In this document: in pieces, positions 9,270 through 19,215 of the stretch | How positions within the stretch are numbered: the first letter of the stretch is position 1 | Layout of the letters: each line of letters begins with the position of its first letter | Assembly (NCBI RefSeq): GCF_037975245.1 | Contig: NC_092578.1 | Span: 3,768,001-3,790,000 of the forward strand | Reading direction: 5' to 3' | From: Apostichopus japonicus | Lineage: Eukaryota > Echinodermata > Holothuroidea > Aspidochirotida > Stichopodidae | DNA length: 22,000 nt | The notes under the pieces: generated by a model | The model's input: the letters and a program-made list of their open reading frames with translations, nothing else | The model's database searches: none | Told to the model about the DNA's origin: nothing | Translations under genes and position numbers: made by a program

Positions 9270-10148
9270 GTGCATAGCCATATATAATAAAAGAGCCTAG
9301 TTTCTTAATGAATTTATTTACAACTAACTTGTACCTATATTATGAAATGTATACCACTTTTGATGACATTTTTCTGACAAGTAAAGCAGACGAGATTTTC
9401 CGGTAGTTTGATCTGTGTTGCAATATTCCAATAAAAATTGATTTGTTATGATCCCTTGTCAATTGTGAAAAGTACCGTATGAACCGTGTGTATTAGACAA
9501 CAGGTAACCACTGATATTCGATATTTATTAAGTTACCAAAATAAAAGTTGTTTTAACAGCCGTTAATATCTGTACATGTTTTGATTTCGTTTACATACTA
9601 ATGTTGTACGGTGTACCTGTAAGTCACACAAAACAAACATTGTAATGTTGAATGTATATAAGAAGAAGAAGCATACAGCGCAATACAGCGGTGATTAGGA
9701 TTTTTTAATGGGTCGGTCTTATTGACAACTCGCTTTTTTTTTGCCTTAAATGGATAGCGCTATAGTGAAAGTTGTTTTTGATACGTAAAGAGAGGAAACG
9801 TATAAACTCTAAGGTGAAGTTTTCATCCAATTCGTACATGACGTTTTCAAGACTTACTTATCCGTCTTATATTGGATATAAAAATCATTACTACCATGCA
9901 TGAATAGTCGAACTAATGCTTAAACAATGAGCCAATTGTCTCATGCATGTTACCAATACAATTCAGCAAGTGATGTCCAATATCGATGGTGGTGGTGGGG
10001 CAGGGGGGCGGTATGATTTAACCAAAACTGCAGTCCCAGTTTATGACATTGATCCGACATCGAACTAATGGGAGAAACATGTAAACTTGTCATCTTGCAA
10101 AAATGTATGAAATGAAGTTTGAAAAGAATGCATAGCTAATATATAAAC
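9270..10148. other. Spacer downstream of the Ly6-type gene, nothing recognised
   Basis: AT-rich. A short GGTGGTGGTGGGG stretch lies near 9988. No supported exon. Confidence 0.5.
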
Positions 10149-10154
10149 TTTATT
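10149..10154 (-). promoter_or_regulatory. Polyadenylation signal of the Ly6-type gene
   Basis: The plus strand reads TTTATT, so the transcript carries a canonical AATAAA about 195 nt after the TAA stop. Cleavage would fall roughly 10-30 nt further on, near 10120-10140. No closer canonical signal was seen in the 3' untranslated region. Confidence 0.6.
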
Positions 10155-10265
10155 TTTCATTCACAGTCATTCTGCATAAAATACTAACCTTAATGTAATT
10201 GTTTGTCAACGCTGGGCTTCGTTCCACCTTTCAAACTGAAAGTACCTGTAGCGTGATAAAAGATA

Positions 10266-10291
10266 CCCCTCTCCACCCCCCTCCCTCCCCC
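10266..10291 (-). promoter_or_regulatory. G-quadruplex motif in the 3' untranslated region
   Basis: On the transcript strand four G-runs (5, 3, 6 and 4 long) are separated by A, A and TGGAGA. This satisfies the standard four-tract G-quadruplex pattern. It lies about 57-82 nt after the stop codon of the Ly6-type gene, inside a longer purine-rich stretch (10264..10324). It may influence mRNA stability or translation, or may just be low-complexity sequence. Confidence 0.4.
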
Positions 10292-10347
10292 AGCTCCACA
10301 CCCCTCCGCGTCTCCTTTCCCCCGACGTCACAGATATAAACCGCTCC

Positions 10348-10572
10348 TTACGTAATAATATAATAGCGAAAGACCATACAGAGAAGAAGAAAGTCCCAAG
10401 AAAATTTGAATAATGTTCCTTGGTTACATAATGGTTTATTGCAACAGAACTGACAAACACCAGTGTGATTCTGTTGACGATCATAACAATTCCTTAACGG
10501 TGCACAGCGTCTTAAATAATGGCAACCTCGGCTGAAACTGGTCACGTGACCTTCAATAGTCTGTTTGGTGAC
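10348..10572 (-). CDS. Terminal coding exon of the Ly6/uPAR domain protein
   Basis: This exon supplies residues 122-195 and the TAA stop. Its acceptor is strong: a long pyrimidine tract ending in CTCTTGTAG, then GTC at 10572. The phase is 0, matching the donor at 18660. The exon reads VTKQTIEGHV, then SFSRGCHYLRRC, then the diagnostic LU ending VCQFCCNKPLCN (residues 160-171). Together with the first exon the domain has 12 cysteines, against the usual 8-10 of LU domains, so one additional disulfide is likely. A second sequon, NHT, is at 156-158. After Asn171 comes QGT and a hydrophobic tail (FSWDFLLLCMVF). This resembles a GPI-attachment signal, but Lys177, Asp181 and Arg190 make it imperfect, so the mature protein could be anchored or simply secreted. 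The spacing Gly-Cys/Cys/Cys/CC/CN resembles Quiver/Sleepless-type members, but I do not assign orthology. Confidence 0.85.
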   Translation of the reverse strand, partial: VTKQTIEGHVTSFSRGCHYLRRCAPLRNCYDRQQNHTGVCQFCCNKPLCNQGTLFKFSWDFLLLCMVFRYYIIT

Positions 10573-12299
10573 CTACAAGAGAAATGAAGAAAATAAAACA
10601 CAACTTGAGTGATAATACAGTAGAAAAAAACATATTTTATACGGTCTTTGAATAAGTTTAATGCACACGCAGTTATTGATATCTAGGTTTAATGCAGTTG
10701 TGTCTGCAGGAATTGCAAGGTTTTCAAATTATATTTAGACGGGTCTATCAAACTTATTAAAATTAAAAGTAACAATGAAACTGTTGCTTTAAAGTGTGGT
10801 GTTATTCATTTCCAAAATGACAATGAGCTAATCTCACCATTTTCCCCCTTTAAACTGTAAATAGAAAAGAAGACCAAAAAAATTGTCAGTACAAAAGAGA
10901 GATATACAGAGAGTGAGCGTTCGTCCTTTGTAAAAAACAAGAGTCAAGTCCTTTATATTCTAGTTTGAAGGTCGCAGAATTCTTGATATATCGGCAACTG
11001 TAACGTGATGTAACTTTTTCTACTACTTTTTCACACCCAAAAAAAAAAAATAATAATAATAATACTTAAAACAAAATAATCGAATATTGAGTATATTATG
11101 GCTCAAGTATTACCCAGTTCAAGAATTAATAATTATACATTGAGTGTTCAATAAGAAATGAAAATTTTAAATTTAGCACAAAATTGTTTGAAAATATCCT
11201 ACTTCTTTGCAAGTATAAATGTACAAAAAGCACAGAGTTACCATTTTACGCAGAGTTGGTATCCGTTATTTTCCCGGGCTACTAATTAATCCAGGGCCTT
11301 CGATTCATACTGTGACAGGCTGACCCCACCCCACCCTCCCCCACCCTCCCCCACCCTCCACCTTTTATTTATTTCAGTCGTTGTTTGAGCACTGTTTCAT
11401 GGCAGTGCTGTGTCTCTGAATATTTTCTCCTATATTTTTTTTTTTACAAGAAAAATTTTAGTCTTGTTTTTTCATTTCATCTGTTGAAGGAATCCTTTTG
11501 GCTGTCTGGGTCCCCTGAAGAATGCGTACATAATTGGTAAGAAGATATGTTTAATTAGCTTGTCGACTTTGGTCGCTAACGTCAAGAGGATATATTGCAA
11601 TAACCGGATGGGTCGCTAACTTCTAGAGTATGTATTCATTACAATGTCAATGTTAAAGAAAGTACAGGAATGATTGCAGGTATATATTTCATGATAACAT
11701 TCTAGTCGGTGTTTTATTGAACACCTTTCAATTATATTATAAACTTACACGTTCCATTTAAAGATAGGGCAGCCTTTTCTCACTAAGTCTACGTACTATA
11801 GAAATTTGAGATGACGACAGATCGAGACAAGAAGTAACTTGTTATAAAGAACAAACACTTTCGTCGTTTGGTTGAATTGGTTACGGTATTCTTAAAAATG
11901 ACGGTTGCTTTGGAAGGCTTAAGTGAAAGCAAACATTTGGAATCCATTCAATAATTGAATTTCTACCGCTTAAAACAATATGAATAAATGTCATTAACCC
12001 AATATTTTCAAGGGACCACAGAAGGTTGTAATAAAACACAAGACAACGAAGACCTCCAGCAAAAAGACAGCAAATATTGACGTATCAACTTCTTCGAGAA
12101 CTTTTTTATTTTACAAGTGGTTGGAAATTTCTCTTGAAACTTACAGCACGTATTATTTTGGGGGTGGCAGAACTGGAGTTTGTTGAAAGTAATATCTGCG
12201 GTTAAAATTTATTGTAAACTTTCACACCGTATTCTATTTATCCCTTTTTATTTCAATATTTTCTTTATAGATTTCTCGAATCATATTTCGGGTGAGTGA
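10573..12299. other. Intronic spacer
   Basis: Mostly AT-rich, with a short AAT repeat near 11050 and a C-rich tandem at 11331..11360. No exon-like segment was identified. Confidence 0.5.
11331..11360. repeat. Three tandem CCACCCTCCC units
   Basis: Three 10-bp units, the last with one change. The complementary strand, which is the transcript sense of the intron, is G-rich and could form a G-quadruplex. Confidence 0.8.
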
Positions 12300-12450
12300 T
12301 TAAAGCGTGGGGGTTATTAGAGCCATTGAACGAGAGGCGACAGAGAGTCTTGTCCAATTCCCCAGTTATCTTTTCCATGGTCCTCATATGGACGCTTTAT
12401 AATGGTCTTGCCGCCTCGAACTCTTTAATTTTACTTCACGGCTATAGGGA
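12300..12450. promoter_or_regulatory. GC-elevated intronic block, candidate regulatory element
   Basis: This block stands out from its AT-rich surroundings. It packs motif-like words: a CATATG E-box inside TCCTCATATGGAC, a GATAA (minus strand), a CCATTGAA Sox-like word, CTTTATAATGG and TTTAATT homeodomain-like words. Both strands hold short open frames of 32-37 codons without good splice sites, so an exon is less likely. The regulatory reading is inferred from composition. Confidence 0.3.
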
Positions 12451-12576
12451 GTTAATATTATGAAATTCAAAGTATGAAAATAAATAAACAAATGAAAATC
12501 GCATCTAACCTGCATGCAGTGGACGTGGAAATTATTTCGTGCAATAGTATACAGTGCATGTTCCTATAGTATACAC

Positions 12577-12739
12577 ATAATGAATGGTTATGAGTGCAAT
12601 AGTGAAAATATTTCATGAGTTGAAAGATGGAATGTTCCATTCAACGAGGCGCAGCCGAGTTGAATGGAACAAATTACATCTTTCAAGTTTCAACGAATGA
12701 AATATTTGCACTATTGCACGAATGGAAACCATTCATTAT
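12577..12739. mobile_element. Fold-back (palindromic) element
   Basis: A near-complete inverted repeat. The outer arms are ATAATGAATGGTT / AACCATTCATTAT, then CAATAGTG...AAATATTTCAT with its complement. A perfect 12-bp inner stem GTTCCATTCAAC / GTTGAATGGAAC (12634-12645, 12659-12670) surrounds a 13-nt loop. Typical of non-autonomous fold-back transposons. No target duplication was identified. Confidence 0.6.
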
Positions 12740-12744
12740 TTGTT

Positions 12745-12960
12745 TTATACAACACCTTCAAATTTGGATATAATTGGATGTAAAATGCACTCATGCAACA
12801 GATTGTTTTGTACAGACAGGTTTCTCTGCGCTCTAACCATTGCTATCATAAAAGTATAACACATGGTTCTATTTCATAGAGTGGAATAGAGCGGATTTTG
12901 CATGCAATCAACGAGCAATTGACCAATCAAATGACCAGAATACAATTAGGTGTTGTATAA
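12745..12960. mobile_element. Possible small element bounded by 13-bp inverted repeats
   Basis: TTATACAACACCT (12745-12757) and AGGTGTTGTATAA (12948-12960) are perfect inverted repeats 190 bp apart, next to the fold-back element. They could bound their own element (TA-flanked) or be ends of two neighbouring copies of a larger family. Confidence 0.4.
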
Positions 12961-14969
12961 TACTGCATAATGTGCTTATCAAGGCGTTTATCCCATACAG
13001 CTATACTTCCCTGTGCCAAAGAGTAATTGATTGTAAACCTATTTTTTCCCCTCATGCATGTCTCTGACGCGTGTTTGTACAAGGACCTTTTTTCTGTCCA
13101 AATTTTTTTTTCTCCAGAATATGGATCTTTAAAATTATCGCTTGCTAACATAACCAATATCTGTAACCCATAAAACAAACAGACAAACACAAATATAGAC
13201 AATTAACTCCATAAAAACAGACTTTGACGTAAATTTTCCATGGCTTCGAAGTTATATTTTACTTTATTCTACAGTTTATTGTTATTGGTATTTTATCATT
13301 GGTTTATAGTCCTTGGCGACATATACTTCCGATCGTGTTTCAAATTAATGCCTTCAATCGTATAAAGAAAAGGGAAAGAGTTATTGGTCGCAATTTAGAA
13401 AATATAATTATTTTTAGAGTTTGTAGCAATATTTGGTATAATTACTGTAACCAATTGTGATGTTTCAAGAAGTGATTTAGAGGAGGGGGGGCAGAGGGAG
13501 GGGTAGCAGGTGTAATCGAGGTTATACTTCCAAGAGGCTAGGTACGTGTTACAGCTGGAATCGTCTGCAAAGACAGGTATATTTGAATGAAAAATTTACA
13601 CCAACAGAAGGACCGACGTATTTAAATTAATTACTACAAAGTTTCAAAATGGTTGACATTTGACAGACCAGGGTGATATTAATGTAAGATTTAATGTTAA
13701 TGCTAAAAAAAAATGCTCAAAAGAATCAAATTTAGGAGAAGCAGGGCCTATGTTTCTTTTTCTTTTCCTTTTTTTAAGAACATGTGGGTGTGACGAAAAA
13801 CAAGAAGTCTGATAGGGGACTATAGAGGGGTGCAGTAATTCGGTATACGAACACGAGAAAGGGGCGAATCGAGAGGGAAAAGGGATGGTCTGAAATAAGG
13901 GTAGCGGTTGGGGCCAAATACCTCACAATTCACTTCATTTAACTCACTGCATTAACAATGCACTGAACTATTGAAATAAAAACTATTGAACAAATGGTTG
14001 TGCCGAAAAATAATGTTCGCCTCTCCTGAAAGTTTGTTCCAACTTTTGACTGCCTTTCATGGCTAAACTTTCTTTTTGGTCAGCGTCCTTCTTTAAAATA
14101 TTTGACGAAACAAATTAAGCAAAACAATAATTAGAATTGTTTAACCACTCACATTCATATATTATTAATCTCTTCATGGATTTTTAACTAGGTATATGTA
14201 TACTATACATTGCCATGGGAATCTTTTTTATATGGTATAGGCCTATGCCTGCCTTTATATAAATATAGTGCTGACCATGTGATGTATCGTATATGAATAT
14301 ACTGTATGAACTTTTATTGTACTGGATGAATATATCTACGTTGAACAGAAACAAGTATATACTTAACAACATAGCAAGGCTTCGTTAAGTTTATATATTA
14401 AATGGTTCGTGTAATATATTTAGACCATATTTAACCATGGGAAACTATCGCCCTCCTAATATAATTACTGATGGGACATGTACGTGTAAACATGTACGTA
14501 TTATACCACAATTACAGTAATGTATATATATATAAATCCCCCTTTTCAAACTGTAAACCACCAAAGTGGACCCTGAAGTGACTTGTTTTTTTTTATTTAA
14601 TTTATAATTATGGTCATTAATTTTTTTGAATTCAGAGTTAGAATGATGTAAACATCGGCAGGGTTAATTAAAGTGATTTATGGCATTTTAGAAATGCCTG
14701 TTTGACACAAGATGATTCCGCAAAGATGGGTCGGGACGTATACTCTGCTAAATTGTCAGCTCCTTCGGCTCACCGTCTAAACGGACATGACGAGTTAATG
14801 GGTATGTGTCATGAACATTAGCAATGCATGATGGGTAGGATATGTCACTTAAAAACGTCTTTCTGCCCTCAAGCAACCATGAAAAGTGCAAAATATGATG
14901 CGATTGCCATGGGTCGGCAAATATCGCTTGTGCGCAGAGTGGACAGTGGAAATAGTAACTATCGCCCTC

Positions 14970-14973
<4 letters not shown>
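12961..14973. other. Intronic spacer
   Basis: AT-rich with G-rich patches near 13485 and 13820..13910. The 13-base word AACTATCGCCCTC occurs near 14442 and again near 14957 in the same orientation. No supported exon. Confidence 0.5.
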
Positions 14974-15008
<35 letters not shown>

Positions 15009-15069
15009 ATGTATGTATATATGTTTATATATATGTATATATATATATTTATATATATATATATATGTA

Positions 15070-15102
<33 letters not shown>
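14974..15102. repeat. Interrupted (TA)n microsatellite
   Basis: About 130 bp of TA with TTTA and TGTA interruptions. ORFs reading Tyr-Ile repeats on both strands are artefacts of it. Confidence 0.9.
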
Positions 15103-15104
<2 letters not shown>

Positions 15105-16159
15105 CATACATCCAGTTAATAGTGAAGGTCTAGTTCAATCCTCTTTAGTCACATGGCCAAGGTTTTCTCTTCTTGAAAATGCTTGTGAAATTTGATTAAG
15201 GAAACAACTTAATTAGATAAATATTTCAAGCTTCATTTGTAGTTATACTAAATGGAATCGATTTACTCGAATGTAAAGGATATTACAGGCCTATTTGTCA
15301 ATTATTTCGTGAAGAATTTGATAATGAAGTCCAATAAAAACGCAACCTACAAATGAAGAAAAATAGGTTCAAGGTATAGAATTCGTTTTCTGTTTCTACA
15401 GATTTTGAAGTACACACTTAGTCTGTATTGCTTACACATGTAAACGGTATCTTTCGCTACTTAGATTTGATGCTTAGCGTTGTCAAGCCTTCCTGTAACC
15501 CGTTTTTGTATTATTTTTTATATCGTATTACAAAACTTGACTCTATAAATCATTCGAGTTATAGTCTTGAAGACAGTAAGTACCTTGATTAAGTATAATT
15601 AGATGAAATACGGGTACTGGTTCATGCATAGTGAATACAACGTTAACCTTGCTAAAGTAGAATGTGCATTATAGTCGATTTTTTTTTGAACGTATATATA
15701 CTGTTCAGCTTTCAAGTTGTCTCTAAGCATGCGCAGAAACGTATAACGTATTGTTATCCTTTTCTTTTCTCAATCCTATTATTAGAATTTTATCCTTTAG
15801 AATATCAATCCTTTTTTACTTGGAAATAATATTCAATAGTTCATACCATTCTAAATTGTTGTATTAAAAATAGGTTATCATTCATTAATCTAAGAAGAAA
15901 GAAATAATTATTGATGTTTATTTAGTGCCTCGTTAATTGTTTCTTGAACAGGACACTAGGAATTCGTCACTACTTGATAACGGTGCTTTATTTTCAAAAC
16001 AGTAAAATTTTGGCTTTTGAAATAAATTATGTGTCTAATAAAACTTGGTATTTACCGATTGTTTTTATAGAAAATATTAAAGAGAGAAAATCCACGCGGT
16101 AGGGCGTTTTCCATGACTTTTGTAAAATTCAATTGCACGAACGTTTTCTTTTATTAACG
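15103..16159. other. Intronic spacer, nothing recognised
   Basis: AT-rich throughout, with one AGGCCTAT word at 15287. No exon-like or repeat structure with clear ends. Confidence 0.5.
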
Positions 16160-16476
16160 CTAACGTTATGTCCTAGAAGATCACATCTTTTTTTTTGTGA
16201 AGCATACATAAGATGAGATTGAAACTTTTTAGTTCAGCTGAAAGCTTTCAGCTGAACTATTGCGATCGTGTGATTCTGCCGAAATCTAACGTTATGTCCT
16301 AGAAGATCACATTTTTGGTGTGAAGCATATATAAGATGAGTCTGAACCTTTTGTGATACTTTCTCCTCTCTCTTGCTCTTACTCTTTCTCTTCGAGACAC
16401 CATCTGTTTCCTGTTTGCCTTCTCATTAAACTAAGCTTCAAGATGAGCTATAGCGATCGTGTGATTCTGCCGAAAT
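16160..16476 (+). repeat. Local direct duplication with a 30-bp palindrome
   Basis: CTAACGTTATGTCCTAGAAG starts at 16160 and again at 16286. GCGATCGTGTGATTCTGCCG is at 16262 and 16453. The first unit contains a perfect 30-bp palindrome; the second carries a pyrimidine-rich insert instead. Units are about 126 and 191 bp. Confidence 0.8.
16230..16259. repeat. Perfect 30-bp palindrome
   Basis: TAGTTCAGCTGAAAG followed by its exact complement CTTTCAGCTGAACTA. It holds two CAGCTG E-boxes around a central AAGCTT, and would form a loop-poor cruciform or hairpin. Confidence 0.95.
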
Positions 16477-17300
16477 TCTGTCACTTTTTGCCGACGTGTT
16501 TGAATGACTACCATTTCGTGATTTTTCATTCAATTTGGCTGAAATTTCGTCAGTGGTTTGTGTGAGTTGGCTTATTTTATAAATTTGAACGTCTTTTGAG
16601 GTCACGAGAGGTCATTTTCTGAAAACATAAAGGATTCTACTCCTCCTAAAGCGTTTGTCCAAATCTGCTGAAATGTTCTGGATATAACGTTTGAATGGTG
16701 GTGACCCAAAAGTTGTTCAGGAAAAGAACTTTTATCGTGATGTGAGGGCCCAAAATAGGGTCTTCTGTAGAATTTTCAGTTATGATGAAATATAGGCCAC
16801 AGATCCCATGCAATGATCATGAAATTGTTTATTCGACTTTTTATTATATTCTTGACCAGTATGCGTTTTGGTGTGAATAGCAAAATGTCTTCCATCTTAA
16901 TTTCCCTGTCACTTTTGGGAAATAATTCCACCCGTGGAAATCTTGATCAAGTCAATTATTAACTTGTTATTCAGGCTTCCTATCTAGTTCATGTTATTCT
17001 CTGCAAAAGGACTATACTTGGCAGATTTCCAATTTTAGCTCATCAACAGTTTGTATGTAGAATGCGATATGTGAGAATGACCTATATATATTGATGAAAC
17101 TGATTCCGATTTCTGCTCTTTAACGATTCTTTGTGGAAATTTCCTGGAATACGGCAACATCGGGTAATTTGTCGGGGACTTACGAGGGGCGGATCATACA
17201 CGCTACAGTAATTAGGGGTTAACAACCGTTGAAAATCAGTCCATTTCGGGAAATAGTCACCGGATTTCAGGATATATACTGGCGCAATTTCTTAATTGGG
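16477..17300 (+). repeat. Probable body of a dispersed repeat
   Basis: The sequence after the duplicated GCGATCGTGTGATTCTGCCG start (with TTTGGCTGAAATTTCGTCAG, AAATCTGCTGAAATGTTCTG, GTGAGGGCCCAAAATAGGG) is in the style of a repeat family I associate with marine-invertebrate genomes, which opens with an AGCT-rich hairpin. There is no second body copy in the window, so this rests on recollection. Confidence 0.35.
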
Positions 17301-17472
17301 GAAACACATGCTTATTCATCACACCTGCTATGCCATGATCATGACCATTACTATGATATAACCTTTTAAGAGTCTGTTATCCTAAATGAGTTTTTAGTTT
17401 AATACGCTCTATACGCGTAAATGTCAAGACTATATTTCACCTGATTGTTTGTCTGCTAAGATGGGGTATATA

Positions 17473-17965
17473 CATAGGCGTAGGGGCCCAATTTGATCCG
17501 GGGAGGGGGGGGGGCTGTAACGACTTGCCCGAAAAATATAACAAAAATCCGAGCGCGTTCAACATCTTAATGTACATATCATATAGACATGCAGCGGTTA
17601 TTACATCGCATGCCATCGTGTACCGTACGGTCCGTAAAAGTTGCGCATGTATACCACCGGATGCTAATGTAAACAACGAAATGTCTTAGGTAGATGGAGA
17701 AAAACCATGTAGGGCCAATCATGCCAAAACTCTCTTTTACATTAGTAATGGCGAATAAGTCGGGCAAGCTTAGAACTTTATTTTAATTACCATGGAGATT
17801 TTTTTTTTACTATTTTTTTTAAACTATTGGTTTCCTTAAGCTACATCATTGCAATTGATTTTTCTTTCAGTAGGTGCCCGAAAAATTCTCAGAATATTGC
17901 CCGAATTTTCACAAAATATTTGGTTGGGGGGCTACAGCCCCCCCCCCCCGCCTCCTACGCCTATG
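17473..17965 (+). mobile_element. Complete 493-bp hAT-like non-autonomous element
   Basis: Terminal inverted repeats CATAGGCGTAGG / CCTACGCCTATG are perfect over 12 bp. A perfect 8-bp duplication GGTATATA flanks them at 17465-17472 and 17966-17973. G- and C-runs lie just inside the ends. The left half matches 6395..6650. There is no transposase, so it depended on an autonomous partner. It lies in the Ly6-type intron; short minus-strand ORFs across it are not called. Confidence 0.85.
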
Positions 17966-18660
17966 GGTATATAGGCAAGGAAGACAGGAGATGGAAGGAA
18001 TAGAAATGACATCGTTATTCCTGCTTTAGCCTGTTTGTTATATATTGCGCACAAAGTGGATACACTGCAAAAAAATATTGCCAATCAGAAGGGAAAAAAA
18101 GGGGCTCAAATATAGAAGCTTAGCTGAGCTTCTGTTGCGTTGCTGCTCTTGTTGTTATTTGTAATCTTGAAGTTCAGTCACTGTCAGTTCAGTCACTCAT
18201 TCGGCATTGATAATTAAAAGACGTGCCTATATAGTGAGCCTTCTGCCTGTACTGTATATATGAAAGAACGTTCAACCATAATGATAATATAAATGTTCTT
18301 CCCTTCCCTGCCGCCATCCCGGCCCTCCACACCTCATTAAAGATAGCAACTTGAAAAAAACAAACGTAGTAACAAAAACAAAACAAAAAAGAAAACCCAG
18401 TAACGACATAAAAAAGAAGCGCCAAAAAGCACAAACAAATTCTGACGTCAAACTATTCCTCCCACATGAAGGTATACTCACTTAATTACTCAACGAGATG
18501 TACAGTTGGACGTCTAAAACTACTGTCTGTAGAAACACGAACAAAATGTAAATAAATCATATAAAATGAGTAACCCTTCACATGAACCACTGCACCAAGG
18601 TTGATGATTTATTAGACTATAGGCCTATGTAATTTAAATACAAAAATATTTTTAACTTAC
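17966..18660. other. Intronic spacer next to exon 1
   Basis: After the transposon the sequence is AT-rich with no recognised exon. Minus-strand ORFs near 18189..18481 are low-complexity (Phe/Val-rich) and lack support. Confidence 0.5.
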
Positions 18661-19023
18661 TCCACATTCTGGCGTTGTACGTTGTCCAGCAACGTAACTT
18701 GGACACTTGAAAATTTCTGCCGTGTCTTCATAGTTATCTCTGCATCTTTTCAACTTCGCTTCGAATTCATCCTTATCACTGTGTCTGTAAGCACCACAAG
18801 AATAACATTTAAGAGAGTCAGTTACATTGTACATAACATCTCTTCGGTGTCGATCAATAGCCGCTCTCATTTCTGTACTTACAGATAAACTTTCAGATAA
18901 TAATTGAAAATCTTGACCTAACGTTCGCGATACAAAATTCATAGTTAGTAAGAAAATGGCTGGTATTAGCAGAACCACTCGGTTTAACATCGTTTCTGCT
19001 GCGTGATGAGACATATTCAACAT
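18661..19023 (-). CDS. First coding exon of a secreted Ly6/uPAR (LU, three-finger) domain protein
   Basis: This exon encodes residues 1-121 of a predicted 195-residue protein. Three in-frame starts are possible: M1, M4 and M12. M12 gives the tidiest signal peptide (MLNRVVLLIPAIFLLTMNFV, cleavage near TLG|Q). A pro-segment of about 35 residues follows. It contains RHRR|D (residues 58-62), which fits a furin-type R-X-R/K-R site, and a glycosylation sequon NVT (66-68). The LU domain begins with LKCYSC (71-76) and continues with Cys94, Cys107-Pro and Cys120. The exon ends after a complete Gly codon at a consensus donor, GGA|GTAAGT (GT at 18660-18659); reading past it reaches a stop after two codons. 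An in-frame TGA lies about 13 codons upstream of M1. A 4-codon upstream ORF (19031..19017) overlaps M1 and ends just before M4, which may favour the later starts. LU proteins are usually secreted or GPI-anchored ligands or co-receptors. Fold assignment is confident; the specific role is unknown. Confidence 0.85.
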
Positions 19024-19202
19024 TTCCTCATTTAAAACCCAGAAGTCGATAAAACCAGATCACTTTACCCAAAAATTAATTTAGCTACCATATTCCATGT
19101 GTCACACTAGACGGCGTTGCTTTATGATAGATTACCACAAATCTTGCTGTACGTTGGTCTGTCTTTTAGTCAATGTCTTTCGCATTAGACGCTTTGCTAT
19201 AC

Positions 19203-19215
19203 AAATATATACCGA
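19203..19215 (-). promoter_or_regulatory. Possible TATA element upstream of the Ly6-type gene
   Basis: The minus strand reads CGGTATATATTTG here, about 180-190 nt before M1. Transcription starting some 30 nt downstream would give a 5' leader of about 150 nt. TA-rich words are common in this window, so the support is positional only. Confidence 0.2.

Larger units (their letters stand above)
10573..18660 (-). other. 8,088-bp phase-0 intron of the Ly6-type gene
   Basis: The intron begins GTAAGTTAAA at 18660 and ends TTTCTCTTGTAG at 10573. The exons on both sides are in phase 0 and complete one cysteine-rich domain, with the break between Cys120 and Cys138. Several repeats and a candidate regulatory block sit inside it and are listed separately. 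I saw no further LU exon, but alternative small exons cannot be excluded by eye. Confidence 0.8.

Noticed and set aside
10206-10484. 92-residue minus-strand ORF overlapping the LU exon
   Set aside because: It is a shadow frame. The 10348..10572 frame has the CCNKPLCN ending and fits the upstream donor phase.
14748-15133. Overlapping ORFs of 77-119 residues on both strands
   Set aside because: They are translations of a TA microsatellite (Tyr-Ile repeats) with short flanks; there is no domain or splice context.
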